A stretch of DNA of 60,000 nucleotides from Symsagittifera roscoffensis (Eukaryota > Xenacoelomorpha > Acoela > Convolutidae), in assembly GCF_963678635.1 (NCBI RefSeq), contig NC_087070.1:41919831-41979830 (forward strand), read 5' to 3'. The notes beneath the pieces were generated by a model that was given only the letters and a program-made list of their open reading frames with translations, had not been told where the DNA came from and searched no databases. How positions within the stretch are numbered: the stretch's first letter is position 1; each line of letters begins with the position of its first letter. Positions 45,401 through 55,270 of this stretch are shown here, one piece after another. The translations under genes and the position numbers were made by a program.

Positions 45401-48400
45401 ATGAAAAAAGCCGAAGCCAACAAAATAACGATAGATTCTATTTGTAGCACTCGGCAACAACGAAAAAAGTGTGCGCGCAGAAAAACAATTGAGTTAAAAT
45501 TCTAGCAATTTCTTTTGAAAAAATTGGCGAGCTTTTGGGTGTAACTTTTAACCTACCTCAAAATAGCACTTTTGTGAAGTATATATTTTTTAATCGCAAA
45601 CAAAGAGACCTAGAGTCAATTGAACAGTTTTTGGGGGGCTGACAGATCTAGCCAGTACTTGTCATATAAAAGAGACCGCCGAACCGGAATGGATTAGAGA
45701 CGTCTTCATTCGTGTTTTGAAGAACAGTGAACCCAAGGGAAACTATTGTTAGCAACCATCATTCCATTGGAAGCTCCATCGAGAAAAATGGGTTTCTTTA
45801 ACCACCAAAAATTAACAAACACGGTGAAATCATCAACCAGAGGGACGAATTTTGAATTTTTTAATTTATATTAACACATGAAGAAGTAAACGAGCCTAAT
45901 GAAACAAGTAATTGGAGCAGGAAATGTGGAACGCATTTACTAAGCGAAAATCTGTCCAGCGAAAGTTTTTATTTTTACAAAGTTTAACCAAGAATGATTC
46001 GTAAAACACTGTAAATCATGAAACAAACGACCCATTGTAAATAATGAAAAAGATAATGCCCATGTCAATAAATGTACAAACGTCTTCCAGAAAATTACCG
46101 GAGCGAAAGTCAAGAACCGTGTGATGAAAGCCTGGAATGAAAACGGTCAAATCGACGACAAGGATTATTCGGTGTTAGTCGTAAAGGCAACCTACGATGA
46201 AAACGGGTTTGAAATCAAAAAACTTCTGAACATGAGGATTAGGTTGGGGGATGGTTTCAAATATGACCAATCCTGTAGATTCAGCAAGCACAGTCAATTT
46301 TATCCAGCAAAACTCATTACACGAATTGAAGCTTAGATACCCCAACTTAAAAAATTACCCAGTGAAGAAACGAAAGATTGTCCTTTGTTCTTTTACAGAT
46401 GACACAATCAAAGCGGATTTACAGATGACACAATCAACATCAATGGATGAAATATTACCACAGAATTAACAGGATCCTTTCCAACGGTTGGATTTGGAAG
46501 GAAAACGCCTTTATTTTCACAAGTAACATTCTGGCAAGGACAACCTAACGAAGTTAGCTATAGAAGTCAAAACGAAGAAATGCCTGCAACCGATTTGTTC
46601 AGCCAGCCGAACACCGGATGAGATTAAGTCAAAAAATTTGTCCTTTTAACAGATCAAAGTTTCACGAAATTGAGGAACTTATTTGATACGATCGAAAAAA
46701 AACTGACGATGGAAAGCTGAGTCATTTTCATTCTCTATTTTAATTTACAGGAAGAAGAATTCTTTTTAATAAATATCAGGTGTAAGTGAAGATTTCAAAA
46801 GAATGGGGACCAAAGATTACATTGAAAATTTTTAAAATGCGACAAAGATTGTTTTTCAGCCCAATTGTAATCACAAGAAAGAAAGACGGCTCAATAAAAT
46901 TAATTTAGATTCTAAATTAATAATAACCAGATTTTTATAAACAAATATCAGATAACGAACATAAACGAACTGATCGAAAATGTTGCTCTCCAACTGTCGG
47001 AAAAACAAGTCGGACACCTTTGGATCAGAAATCTAGAACTGAAAAACGTTTGCAGCCAACTCTATGTTATGCGATAGAATTAGCAAGTAGTTTAAATTTA
47101 GCATCGTTGGCAGAGATACCACAGGCACGTACCAATTTCTAAGCGGATTCTACGGATTGGGCGGCATAAACTCAAATTTGAAATCATAAACTCAAATTTG
47201 AAGGTAACACCTTTTACGAAATGTTACGGAAACGATTTTCTGATAGCTTTAAAGGGATTTCCAGAAGTACACAGATCAATTTTACGCAAAAAAACTGACA
47301 GTCCTTGGGGAAAAAATCATGACCGTGAAATGGAGAAGTTGTGCAGTTTTCGAAAAAAAAAACAGAGGGGCTGGATTTCATTTTCAAACTTCGATTGTTT
47401 TTTTAATTGTTTTAATTTTTTAATTGTTTTTCGATTGTTAAGTCAATTTTGCCCTCAATCGTGCAATGCTGAGTTTGCCGTTCCGAAACCTTTTAAACAA
47501 AAAATGAGACCCTAGCTGCTCACTTGTTTTTGAAAAATTAATGTCAAAAATTGTTATTAGCACAAAAATTTCCAGTTGGTTTCAAAGAAAAAAATAAACA
47601 AGGGACGCGCCACAATGGGCTAGGCGCTAATCTGAAACAATTTTAGGAAAAAGTGGAAAACAATCGCTTTCGTTTCAAGGTTTCTAAATGGACACGAAAT
47701 AACAAACTAGAGTTATTAGCTATAGCGTGGGCCTCTGAGCACTTTAGAAATTTTCTCTGTAGTTCAAAATTTGAGATTGTCACATATCCACAACGAATTG
47801 TTTACAGCCTGTTTTTGTAAATCATTACGACAAAACAAGGCACATTTAATTAACACGATGGGCAAAGAGACATTTATCAGGGAAAAATTTAGGTTTCATC
47901 AATTTTTTATCCAGACTTCCTTCGACCAAAGCCCTACCCCTCTCACATTATGAAGAAGAGTTCGTCGTTGCTTCAAAAGACAACATTCGGAGAATTTTAT
48001 CAAATGGAAATTATTGGAAGTTTGAATAAATTAATTCTCCATGTAGACCCTCGGTCGCTGTAAACTCAGATTTGAAATCTAAGAAGGCATAGGGAGCGAA
48101 CATTTCAAGTAATCTGATTAGTCGGAAGTTTACAACGAATTCAATAGCTTCATTTAATCTCAGAAATATTGCTGCTTTTATCACGTGTATTGCTCAATAA
48201 AAATATCTGCAATAGTTTTCACCCAACAGCAGAAACCTGTTCAGTTGATTGTTTACCCCTTGATAACTCACAACTCATTTTTAAAAGCAATAATTTTTCT
48301 GACCAAGTCTTATTTCGGTTCATCATTTTAAAATGAAGCTTCATTCTCTTGAAAATGAAGACCAACCACCGGGTCACAAAAAGTGGTAAAAAGTAAAGAG

Positions 48401-51400
48401 CTTTTAGTAGTTGTACCAGAGGAACTGTTGCTCTCAAACTAAAAAATGACTTTTTATCTAATGATCTCTAGACAATTTTAGAAAGATTCAAAGCAGATCT
48501 AGTTTTACTTTCGTCACTTCTGATTCTCGACAACCTCTGCTTCAAATTATGACCTAGGATGACAAACTTTGCTGAGACCAGATTTCAAAAGTTAAAAGCG
48601 TCCGACGGCTGGGAATACACGAAGCTCACAGGAAGATCTACGAGATTATTCTAAGCATGAAGAATGAACTTCTCTTCATGCTCAACAAACTGGTTGTGCC
48701 AGTTGCCAATCAGAGAGTCTTTAATTCAATGCTACATGAGAGTCATCCCGTCCAGTTTGGTATGAATTTTTTGTCCGAGTTTTATTAGTGGCATTATGTA
48801 TATACCGAGAGATACATTATCATGGAACGTCTTGCAATGGGTGTATGAAAGACGGTAAGAACCTCAAAGTACTGTTGAGATCGGAGTCTGTAGTTGCGAA
48901 CAATAAGTTAAAATTGGGTTTCGTGGTACCGTTGGACGCTTCTTAGGGAACGATTTATACATATTTTTTTCCATCGGACGTAATTCTGACCCTCTCACTA
49001 AGCTTCCTTCCGCCAAGATGGTGAACAATACAACTTCAAATTCTTCTTTCTCAATTCTGAACGATTATTGTCTTCTTCATGGCATTCCTGGAAAAAGTAG
49101 AGTCGACCATATATCGTGCTTTTTATCTCATCATTTTAAATCAGTTTTTAAAAAGTTTTCAACCTTGAAACTATTTATTGTACAGTGGGAAATCATATAT
49201 AAAACGGACTTATAGAAAGATTTGTTTATACTGTCAAATCAAAACTATTGACCTTGTCGCTCAAGTTGCTAAACCAACTCTAAATCTTTATTTCAGAAAA
49301 TTTTTTGAAACCGAAAAATCACTAAACAACTATCAAAAGATTGCACATTTGGAGAAACACTTTACTTGAACCGTTAACACAAGATGGAATAATTGATTTC
49401 CTCTGATAATTGTGAAGATACAGAGAAATAAATGTTTTGGATCAACGAACCAAAAAGTGAGAACTTCACGGTGGGCAGAAGATGGATATGTAGACGCAAA
49501 CATGGACTTGCGACGGATTCAGATGACAGTTATCGTTAGCGTCGAATCAAACAGTGACCCACACCACCCCTCGTTCGGGATTTAAACTAATCTGCGTATC
49601 TCCGAAGAAATTTGCCTCCGAGGGAACTGTTCACAGAAGGGCTAGCCACCAAAAAAGTGGGAAAGATGGTTTATTCTGGTCAAAAAAAGCATCATCGTCT
49701 TTTCGGACCCTAGAGTCACGCTCAAAAACGGCCATAATTTGCAAAACCGGACCCAGTTTTCGTAGAAAAATGCTTTCTGACTCTGCTAAAAACTTGTTTA
49801 AATCAGAACTCCTGGGGCAAAACATTAACCTTTCACCAAATTTAGCCGGAAAAAGGAAACTCCGGAGAACGCTCCAGACGACCCCGAGCTTCGGCAGATT
49901 GGCCCAAAACACCGGAAAAACTCGATTCCCAGCGAAAAAAGTAAAGATTCTCGAGTCACCACAGAACAATTCAGGTTTCTCTTCTTCTCATTATAATTTC
50001 TTGGGATGGGATAACTGACGACAATTTCGAAGCCATCTCAACAAAAAATGCAACTGTTTTTCAGGACGTGCTAACAGATTTCAATCGTGATTTGAGTATT
50101 AAAGGGGGCGAAATCAAACGACCAAATCCAGCTCACTCTGCGGACTGGCGGTCTTTTCATGAGAATCCGACCAAGCGGGGAATTCAGGGACCAGGGGAAC
50201 GGAATTCAACTTCATAGTTGGCCCGAAGAATCATCACCAGTCAAGTCTCATGCAAGATCAACCAGACCACGAAGAATTGTTGCCCCTCATCACAATTTCT
50301 TCGGAAAGCCCATGTTTGCTGACAAAATGTCCGAAAAAGAATCCTCAGACCCTATGGTTATTATATTGGACGGAGGCCTCAAATCTGAGCCAAATTCAGT
50401 CCGCTTCACCTATGGATCACCTTCGAGCTCACTCATCCCAGTAGTTGACTTGCCCAAAAACTAACGCTATGAGGCGAGACAACACTAACTTAGTCCTCAA
50501 CAATTTCTTTCCCATCGAGACGAGACCAATCTACCTTCCTGCAAAGAACCTTGTCCAGTTCTCCTAGTGAATCAAACCGGGAAATTTAACTAAAAAACCC
50601 TCCAGTGATAAAGATACTGACAATGTGAGCAAATTAACGTCAACGTTCTACACGAACCTGAGAAACAGACTAGACGACTTTGATTTAAACCCCAATAAAG
50701 TTTCAAACTTAAAATTGTTTATCAAACTTTAGAAATTTTTGTGATGTTGTTGTTTTTTTAATTTTTGTTGTAAATTTCTTTTATGTACATGTTAGGTGAG
50801 CATTGTGTAGACTATGCTTTGTTTTTAGCATAAATGTCATTGTTGTAATTCTGTAAGTTCAACCATTTTGTATATTCTTGTACGCACCGAAATTTCAATT
50901 GTAAATATATTATTCAAATCTGTCCGTCTGTTTCGGTTCATGTGCAATTTGTATTTTTTGTTCATCCTACGTTGATGGGGGAAATGGGTGTACATAGAAT
51001 AATTTTTTTTAATTGAAAGTTTTAAATTTTCTTCTTTTGGGAAGGTTGTTTTTGTCATAGTATTCTGTTCCTTTGATCTTAGTTATTGATTAGATATCAG
51101 TCAGCATGGTTCGAACGTCGGTCCATCAACTACGGCTCGTGTTCGTTTTAGAACACACATTATAGTTCAACACGTTTCTTGTTTCTTTTTTTCTTTTAGT
51201 TTAGTGGTACATAGTTTGTACAAACCTTGTTAGCATATTCCAACATTTTTTCATAGATGCATGTTCAAACCACTAAAAATCGACAAACAATCTTCACAAA
51301 TGAAAAGTCAAAATTTTTTTTCGAAATTTAGACAAAAAATTACTACAAGCTGCTAGTTAATAAATAAACAATTGACCTTGAGGCAACAAAACCACGCCAA

Positions 51401-52166
51401 TGACAAATAATTTTCATAATTTTGTACGCAAAAAGACAATTGATTGAAAGCTTTCAACAAAAAAAAAACACATAACTCATTGATAGCTGTATCGTTACAA
51501 AATTCAAAAAATCATCCATATAGGGAAATCTAAATCAAAAAATTTTGTTTTTAGCTCACCTCTAAAAGTAAGAATTGCAACCCCTATAAATAAAAGCAGT
51601 AAATTAGCACTGGAGCGTTCTATTTAAAATTAGATTGTTTTCTGCCTTGCAATTGGTCGAAAATTCAACAAATCTTATTTACTTAACATTTAATCCCCTT
51701 TTCTAGAAAACGGGCGTAATTACTAAGTAGAGCCAACCTTTAAAACAATTTTATACCGTTTTTGTTATCAAGGTACATCATATTTCTTTATAGAACTCAG
51801 CTTCATAGACTCTAAAGACAGGTCGAAACATTGAGGGGGTCGCATTTTAACAAAAAATCTTGTTATTACTCTAAGCTTTATGACAGCACAAGACCACTAT
51901 ATGCTTGGGTACAACTAGATTTAATTTCATTTCGTAATGTTTTCATTTCACTGTCCCTTTTGTTTTATTTATTGGAATTCCCAAAAAGTGGAATTTACCT
52001 GGATGGTAGACTGTCAGAACTCCCCTCCCCCTCTTCGCCTTTTTTCTCTCCTCCTCCTCCTCCTCCTCCTCCACCTCCTCCTCCCCCACCCTGCTGACCC
52101 CCACCTTCTTCATCCTCATAAACAGGGTCACTGTCATGGTCCGACTGCTCAGTCTGCTCCGTATAC
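31545..52166 (-). CDS. Giant Ser/Gly/Gln/Arg-rich repetitive protein, unrecognised (5 exons; 5' partial)
   Basis: Five minus-strand exons (51999-52166, 38799-39007, 37843-38073, 37081-37638, 31545-36493) join with matching phases (2, 1, 1, 1) into 2038 codons including a TGA stop. The first exon starts in phase 2, so the 5' end is missing. The protein begins with acidic and poly-Gly sequence, then SQS/SRG-type low complexity, then one compact region (35514-36146) of mixed composition with many aromatic and charged residues, then about 1300 residues of GSQ/GSR-rich tandem repeats, and an acidic tail ending KKKKGNT. No family is recognised. No signal peptide is visible because the N-terminus is absent. 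The composition suggests an intrinsically disordered structural, extracellular or phase-separating protein, but that is inference. It lies tail to tail with the dynein gene. Confidence 0.8.
36494..37080 (-). other. Intron of the repetitive-protein gene
   Basis: 587-bp AT-rich intron between the fourth and last exons in the window; nothing else recognised. Confidence 0.6.
37081..37638 (-). CDS. Repetitive protein, fourth exon in window
   Basis: Acceptor TTTAG just upstream of 37638, donor GTAACT at 37080-37075; 558 nt, phase 1 in and out. Encodes NQASRFLDVDVNEENPSSQD, then about six GGSKSQQSQ repeats (27-nt units, 37430-37540), and then Arg/Ser-Asp repeats (SRSxSRD style) ending DKSQDVSQS. 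There is no in-frame ATG at the start, consistent with an internal exon. Confidence 0.85.
37843..38073 (-). CDS. Repetitive protein, third exon in window
   Basis: Acceptor TTGCTAG just upstream of 38073, donor GTGAGT at 37842; 231 nt, phase 1 in and out. Encodes GGSQSRSGPSRSRGGGSQQS and then an acidic/Gly-rich stretch with FDGSKGGSNSLDANGGGEKG. Confidence 0.83.
38118..38440 (-). mobile_element. tRNA-headed SINE, copy A
   Basis: On the minus strand an A box (TAGCATAGTGGT, 38421-38432) is followed by a B box (GTATTCGATCCC, 38379-38390), then about 260 bp of body. A second copy lies at 39073-39400 in the same orientation. It fills most of the intron at 38074-38798. Confidence 0.75.
38799..39007 (-). 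CDS. Repetitive protein, second exon in window
   Basis: Acceptor TTCTGAAG just upstream of 39007, donor GTAAGA at 38798; 209 nt, phase 2 in, phase 1 out. Only one frame is open throughout, and it is the frame that both neighbours require; it encodes YHRGEEGAEKQSEDPKDSRP and a Ser/Thr/Gln-rich segment ending KESRG. Two copies of a SINE flank it. Confidence 0.78.
39073..39400 (-). mobile_element. tRNA-headed SINE, copy B
   Basis: Same family as 38118-38440, with matching blocks along the whole length (GTGTATTCGATCCCAT head; TTTCACGTGGT; GCGAAGCTC). A box TGCATAGTTGT at 39370-39380, B box at 39327-39338. It lies at the 3' end of the 13-kb intron. Confidence 0.75.
39547..39755 (+). repeat. 5' LTR of Gypsy-like element 1
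   Basis: 209 bp, starting TGATTTCAACTCATTTAG and ending AACATTTTATCA. It shares a long block, including CATTCTCTCCGGCGGAGAGA (an inverted repeat), with 44198-44407. The 3' copy may extend about 60 bp further upstream to the purine tract at 44115-44134, which would mean this 5' copy is truncated. Confidence 0.8.
39755..40440 (+). pseudogene. Gypsy-like element 1 gag
   Basis: An ATG at 39755 opens 133 codons (WQNHTVDPPIPWEDWSDLFH, LAIIAKENIDIENLL) up to a frame break at about 40156. The capsid continues in another frame with RKQRDRESLEQLW and EVEWIRDIFINNMKNYDIQR, typical of Gypsy gag. The same N-terminal sequence recurs after the second LTR and, diverged, near 45050. Confidence 0.78.
40585..40730 (+). 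pseudogene. Gypsy-like element 1 zinc knuckles
   Basis: Encodes CMNCGGTFSKGHLAVC, a CCHC-type knuckle of nucleocapsid, followed by a second cysteine/histidine cluster (CTSSKFKGHFTRLC) with one Cys replaced. Confidence 0.7.
40840..41087 (+). pseudogene. Gypsy-like element 1 RNase H C-terminal end
   Basis: Encodes RWVDQLLTFNFTIKHLTGKD, the RNase H end that closes Ty3/Gypsy reverse transcriptases, followed by DLNSRIPSGK. No reverse transcriptase lies between this and gag, so about 1.5 kb or more has been deleted. Confidence 0.75.
41427..42317 (+). pseudogene. Gypsy-like element 1 integrase
   Basis: Encodes the HHCC zinc-binding region (HETHPGQFGMKYLG ... CSECTK), then the catalytic core: NLDFAGP carries the first Asp, while the position of the second Asp (usually SDxG) reads IGHAYCF, so that residue appears lost. 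GDHRSNGLVEKLVHTVK carries the catalytic Glu. A stop at about 41858 splits the core. The copy cannot be active. Confidence 0.8.
43186..43312 (+). repeat. 64-bp tandem duplication in element 1
   Basis: The block starting CTATCAATACA and ending CAACAAAGTGCC occurs at about 43186-43246 and again at about 43250-43310 with few differences, in the region 3' of the integrase. Confidence 0.8.
44198..44407 (+). repeat. 3' LTR of Gypsy-like element 1
   Basis: 210 bp, starting TGATTTCAACTTATTTAG and ending AACATTTTATCA, closely similar to 39547-39755. A polypurine tract (AAAGGGGAGAAAGGA, about 44117-44131) lies 64 bp upstream, so the LTR may in fact begin there. Confidence 0.8.
44408..44602 (+). pseudogene. 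Truncated second gag start after the 3' LTR
   Basis: Directly after the LTR, the primer-binding-like sequence and the first about 190 bp of gag recur (RGIPAFWQNHTVDPPIPWED and so on), with a stop at LxxDI-stop, and then end abruptly. The order is therefore LTR-gag-pol-LTR-gag fragment, as in a tandem element or a recombination product. Confidence 0.8.
46950..47190 (+). pseudogene. Gypsy-like element 2 reverse transcriptase remnant
   Basis: Encodes ELIENVALQLSEKQVGHLW followed by LELKNVCSQLYV, corresponding to the palm region before the active site. It then shows GTYQFLSGFYGLGG. Frames are broken and the YxDD region was not found. Confidence 0.65.
49554..50463 (+). pseudogene. Gypsy-like element 2, C-terminal tail region
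   Basis: Two open stretches (49554-50018 and 50159-50463) follow the integrase remnant. The second contains HARSTRPRRIVAPHHNFFGK, similar in style to the RRSxRxxxPPxFYG tail of the integrase region seen in element 1 near 43380. No catalytic domain is visible. Confidence 0.45.
51556..51735. mobile_element. Diverged relative of the 209-bp TIR element
   Basis: Shares CCCCTATAAATAAA-GCAGTAAATTAGCACT and the following about 60 bp with 8590-8680, and ends TACTAAGTAGAGCC, comparable to the right end at 8731-8740. Terminal repeats are degraded. Confidence 0.65.
51999..52166 (-). CDS. Repetitive protein, first exon in window (acidic, poly-Gly)
   Basis: Acceptor TGTTTAG just upstream of 52166, donor GTAAAT at 51998; 168 nt, phase 2 in and out. 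Encodes YTEQTEQSDHDSDPVYEDEE, a run of about 14 Gly, and EGEGSSDSLPS. The donor phase fits the exon at 38799-39007, although the intron between is 12,991 bp. Low complexity makes this call less certain than the others. Confidence 0.6.
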
Positions 52167-52379
52167 CTAAACACAATAACACACAAAAACGTCAACTGTT
52201 ATTGTCAATGGTATAGCTATAAGCATGTATACGCGTATTAAAAGGCTTTCAGTCATGATTCGATTGAGGTTAACAATCTAAAAAAGTTCGCAGTGTCGAG
52301 AAAGCTTTGGTTTGACGTTTTCGATTTTTTAACCAATTTAAAGCAAATGAAAAAGCTTTTGGCATTTGCAATGGAATTT

Positions 52380-53165
52380 TTTTCTTAAAGGTATGACTTT
52401 TTTGTGCAACTTTTAAGATGTAGCCGCTTATGCACAGAGGCTTCCGACAACCTGCATGATGCCTTGATCAAACCAATGATATCAGCTTAGAGTAAAAATT
52501 CAAAAAAATTCAAAAAACTAAAGAATTCAAAACCTTGACTTTTCTGAGGATCATAACTTTTTTTGGTAGAAATTTGGGACGTCGCCGCCACTTATCTACC
52601 TTTTATCTCAGCTTTTTCTTCTGATTGAACCCACAATCTCAAATTGGAAGGGTGGTTTTTAGAAAATTCAAAAAATTTCAAAAACGGCCAAATAATAAAG
52701 TATTTGGCTTTTCGAGGACCCTTAACGTTGAAGAAAACGTTTGAGCATAGCCGATAATTCAGGGAAAATTCCCCGAATCTGTTTTCTCCATTGAATCAAA
52801 TTTTCAGATTTGGAAGGTTAATTTTTAAGGAAAATCAAAAAATTTCAAAAGTTTGTCAAAAATCATAAATATGACTTTTCCGAAAACAATAACTTTTTAG
52901 AAAAAAATTAATTGGCCATAGCAACTAATGCAAGGGAGCTTTCCAAAACCTGTTTTCTCCATTGAAACTAAAACTTCCAGATTTGGGATGGTAGTTTCTG
53001 AGAAAAGTCCAAAAGTTTCAAAAACAGACAAAAAATCTAGTATTTGATTTTTTCAAGGTTCATAAATTTTTGTTTTAAACAAATACGCGTTGCCGCTTAT
53101 GCAGGGGAACGTCGTACAATTTGCCTGTTTGATTGAAAGTAAAAGCTCAGATTTGAGAGCATAGT
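52380..53165. repeat. Degenerate about 170-bp satellite
   Basis: Four to five diverged units are visible. Each contains a CCATTGAA- or CTGATTGAA-type start (52620, 52788, 52959, about 53125), an AGATTTGGAAGG-like block, an AAATTTCAAAA block and a ATAACTTTTT-like block. The period is about 170 bp. No coding signal. Confidence 0.7.
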
Positions 53166-53254
53166 TGTTGCAGCGCAAATATAAAACAATAGTACAAATG
53201 CATATAAACGTAAATGTGCGAAAGTATAAATGCATATAAATGTAAATGCATACA

Positions 53255-53470
53255 GGGACAGTAGCCAAGCGTATACATGGTGCGTCCCGGCGGGTTCGGC
53301 GCCGGTTCGAATCCCGACTAGGTCATTTCCTTTCTAGAACTCGAATGTGCACCGAACCTGATGGGATGCTCCGTAACCAGGTTCGGTCCCCCCAAAACCC
53401 ATTTTAACCGTCTTTTCGCTCTAATTTGGTTCAGCCTTGATTAAGGCTGACCTTTAAAAAGAGCAATTTG
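53255..53470 (+). mobile_element. tRNA-headed SINE-like repeat, different family
   Basis: A box TAGCCAAGCGTATACATGG (53262-53280), B box GGTTCGAATCCC (53304-53315). Behind the head a perfect 10-bp inverted repeat, ACCGAACCTG / CAGGTTCGGT (53351-53360, 53378-53387), can form a hairpin. The body differs from the copies at 38-39 kb. Confidence 0.65.
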
Positions 53471-53599
53471 TCTCAAGGACAAATACTGGCCATTTTTGCA
53501 GCTTGCTTTGAGTTATGCAGTTTTTTGGGTCCGATGTTACCGATAACAATAAAAAGTTTGTTAAAAATATCATTATATTACGAAATTTCCAGAGTTATT

Positions 53600-54300
53600 T
53601 TCCCGATAAAATACTCGTTAATGCAAGTGTTTGAAAAGAGATTTTATTACGAAGTGTGGAGATTCGCGCGCACATTTTGGCGCCCCACAAGGGACAGTTA
53701 GTGCCCTGATTGTTTGGCAGTTTGACGACACGAGTGTCCAAATAGCCGAAAGTCACCACAGTGCTCAGTTGACCGACAGTCATCATAGTGATCACTTTGA
53801 ACGAGTGTTTGTTTGGCCGAGTGTTTCTTTGGCCTATTTCTAGACACGACGAGTATTCATTTGGACGAACTGTGCGATTGGCCGAAATCTCCAGAGTGAT
53901 CAGTTTGGCCGAGTCTTTATTTGGTCGAGTGTTTATTTGGCCTATTTCTAGACACGACGAGTATTCATTTGGACGAACTGTGCGATTGGCCGAAATCGTC
54001 AGTGTGATCAGTTTGGCCGAAAATACGAAAATATCAGCTAACAGAGGGCCGAAAGTGGGCGTTTGACCGAAAGTGGGCGTTTGGCCGAAAGTGGGCGTTT
54101 GGCCTAAAATATCAGATACCAGTTGGCAGAAAGTGAGCGTTTGGCCGAAAATATCAGATAGCAGTTGGCCGAAAGTGGGCGTTTGGCCGAAAGTGCACGT
54201 TTGGCCGAAAGTTAGCATAGCGTATCCAGTTGGCCGACAGACGACATAGCAGACGGACGAATAAGCAGACTGACTAGCGGAAGAGAGCCCTGTTCAGGTG
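53600..54300. repeat. Minisatellite block (TTTGGCCGAAAGT-type)
   Basis: A unit of about 109 bp is duplicated at 53828-53936 and 53937-54045, followed by about eight imperfect copies of the 18-bp unit CGTTTGGCCGAAAGTGGG (54045-54215). The repeat keeps a minus-strand frame open for 207 codons with TFGQTP repeats; this is a by-product of the repeat and not a convincing gene. Confidence 0.85.
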
Positions 54301-54721
54301 TCCTGATTGTTGACTTTTGGTCAAAGTGGAGCTGTAATTTTCTCGACACCCGAAGTTTTTGGATTTTTCCCGGTGACGCCAATCTCCAAAACCGTCAAAA
54401 ACTGTAAGACTATTCTAATTTTTACAAATTTGCAATAAAATTACGTACGATGTGTTAATGTCTTATTGTGTATCCCAACTCAAAGCAAGCTACAAGTGGT
54501 AATTTTCCCGATACCACAAATTTTTGGGTAATTGTGAGCGGATTGAAAATCCAAAAAATCGGATCATAGACAAGGGGTACTAGACTAGTTTTTTGGATTG
54601 GTTTACGGCTCGAACCTGCTGACCAAAATTTTCCGAAAAATTTTGGGAAAAAAGTAAGAAATTTCCAAAAAATCGTCAAAACGTCCCCATAATTCTGCGA
54701 AACTGTGCTGTAACATGACAC

Positions 54722-55230
54722 CAACCTTATGGTAAGTGGTCTGGTAGCAAAATATCAGGCAAATTAAGTTGAGTTTTTTCATCCTCAGGTTTTTTCCGCG
54801 TGTGTTGTTGGAACTTAACCAATTTGCCTGATCCCCCCATCCACATTGGTGAAACTGAAAGCCAGTACGCTTCAAGTAAATCTAAGCCGTTTCAGCCCGT
54901 CCGATTATTGACTTCGTTGCGCGACACTAATGTTAAGTGGTCAGGTACGGTGATATTAAGTGAGTTAAGTTGAATTCTTTCATCCTCAGGTTTACTCCGT
55001 GTGTGTTGTTGGAGTTCAACCGACCTACTTAATTTCCCCACCCCCATTGGTTCAAGTAAATCTAAGCCGTTTCAGCCCGTCCGATTATTGACTTCGTTGC
55101 GCGACACTAATGTTAAGTGGTCAGGTACGGTGATATTAAGTGAGTTAGTTGAAGTCTTTCATCCTCAGGTTTACTCCGTGTGTGTTGTTGGAGTTCAACC
55201 GACCTACTTAATTTCCCCACCCCATTGGTA
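54722..55230 (+). repeat. 180-bp tandem repeats preceding the BEL/Pao ORFs
   Basis: Two nearly identical 180-bp units start at 54871 and 55051 (TTCAAGTAAATCTAAGCC), preceded by a diverged partial unit from about 54722. They include TGTTAAGTGGTCAGGTACGG and end ACCCCCATTGG. Their position just 5' of the BEL/Pao ORFs suggests LTR or leader repeats. TGGTACTTTAGCG at 55227 is a possible primer-binding site. Confidence 0.75.
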
Positions 55231-55270
55231 CTTTAGCGTAACGTAGCCGTCGCATAGGTCTCTTGAGTGT

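Larger units (their letters stand above)
44857..51253 (+). mobile_element. Ty3/Gypsy-like LTR retrotransposon 2, heavily decayed
   Basis: LTR-like blocks at about 44857-45022 and 51084-51253 share GATTAGAT, CGGTCCATCA, GGCTCGTGTT-like and TTTTAGTTTAGT-GTACAT stretches. The first is followed by TGGCGCAGCC, matching the primer-binding-like site of element 1. Inside are remnants of gag (45050-45800), reverse transcriptase (ELIENVALQLSEKQVGHLW and GTYQFLSGFYGLGG, about 46950-47175), RNase H (about 47700-47800), integrase zinc region (MLHESHPVQFGMN, about 48730) and an Arg/Pro-rich tail. Stops are frequent throughout. Confidence 0.75.

Noticed and set aside
45203-45460. 85-codon minus-strand ORF
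   Set aside because: It is antisense to the decayed gag of Gypsy-like element 2, with no domain of its own.
52380-53165. CRISPR-like array
   Set aside because: The repeats are about 170 bp, diverged and without spacers, in a eukaryotic genome; this is satellite DNA.
53595-54218. 207-codon minus-strand ORF with TFGQTP repeats as a gene
   Set aside because: It has only minisatellite content, no recognisable domain and no supporting splice structure.
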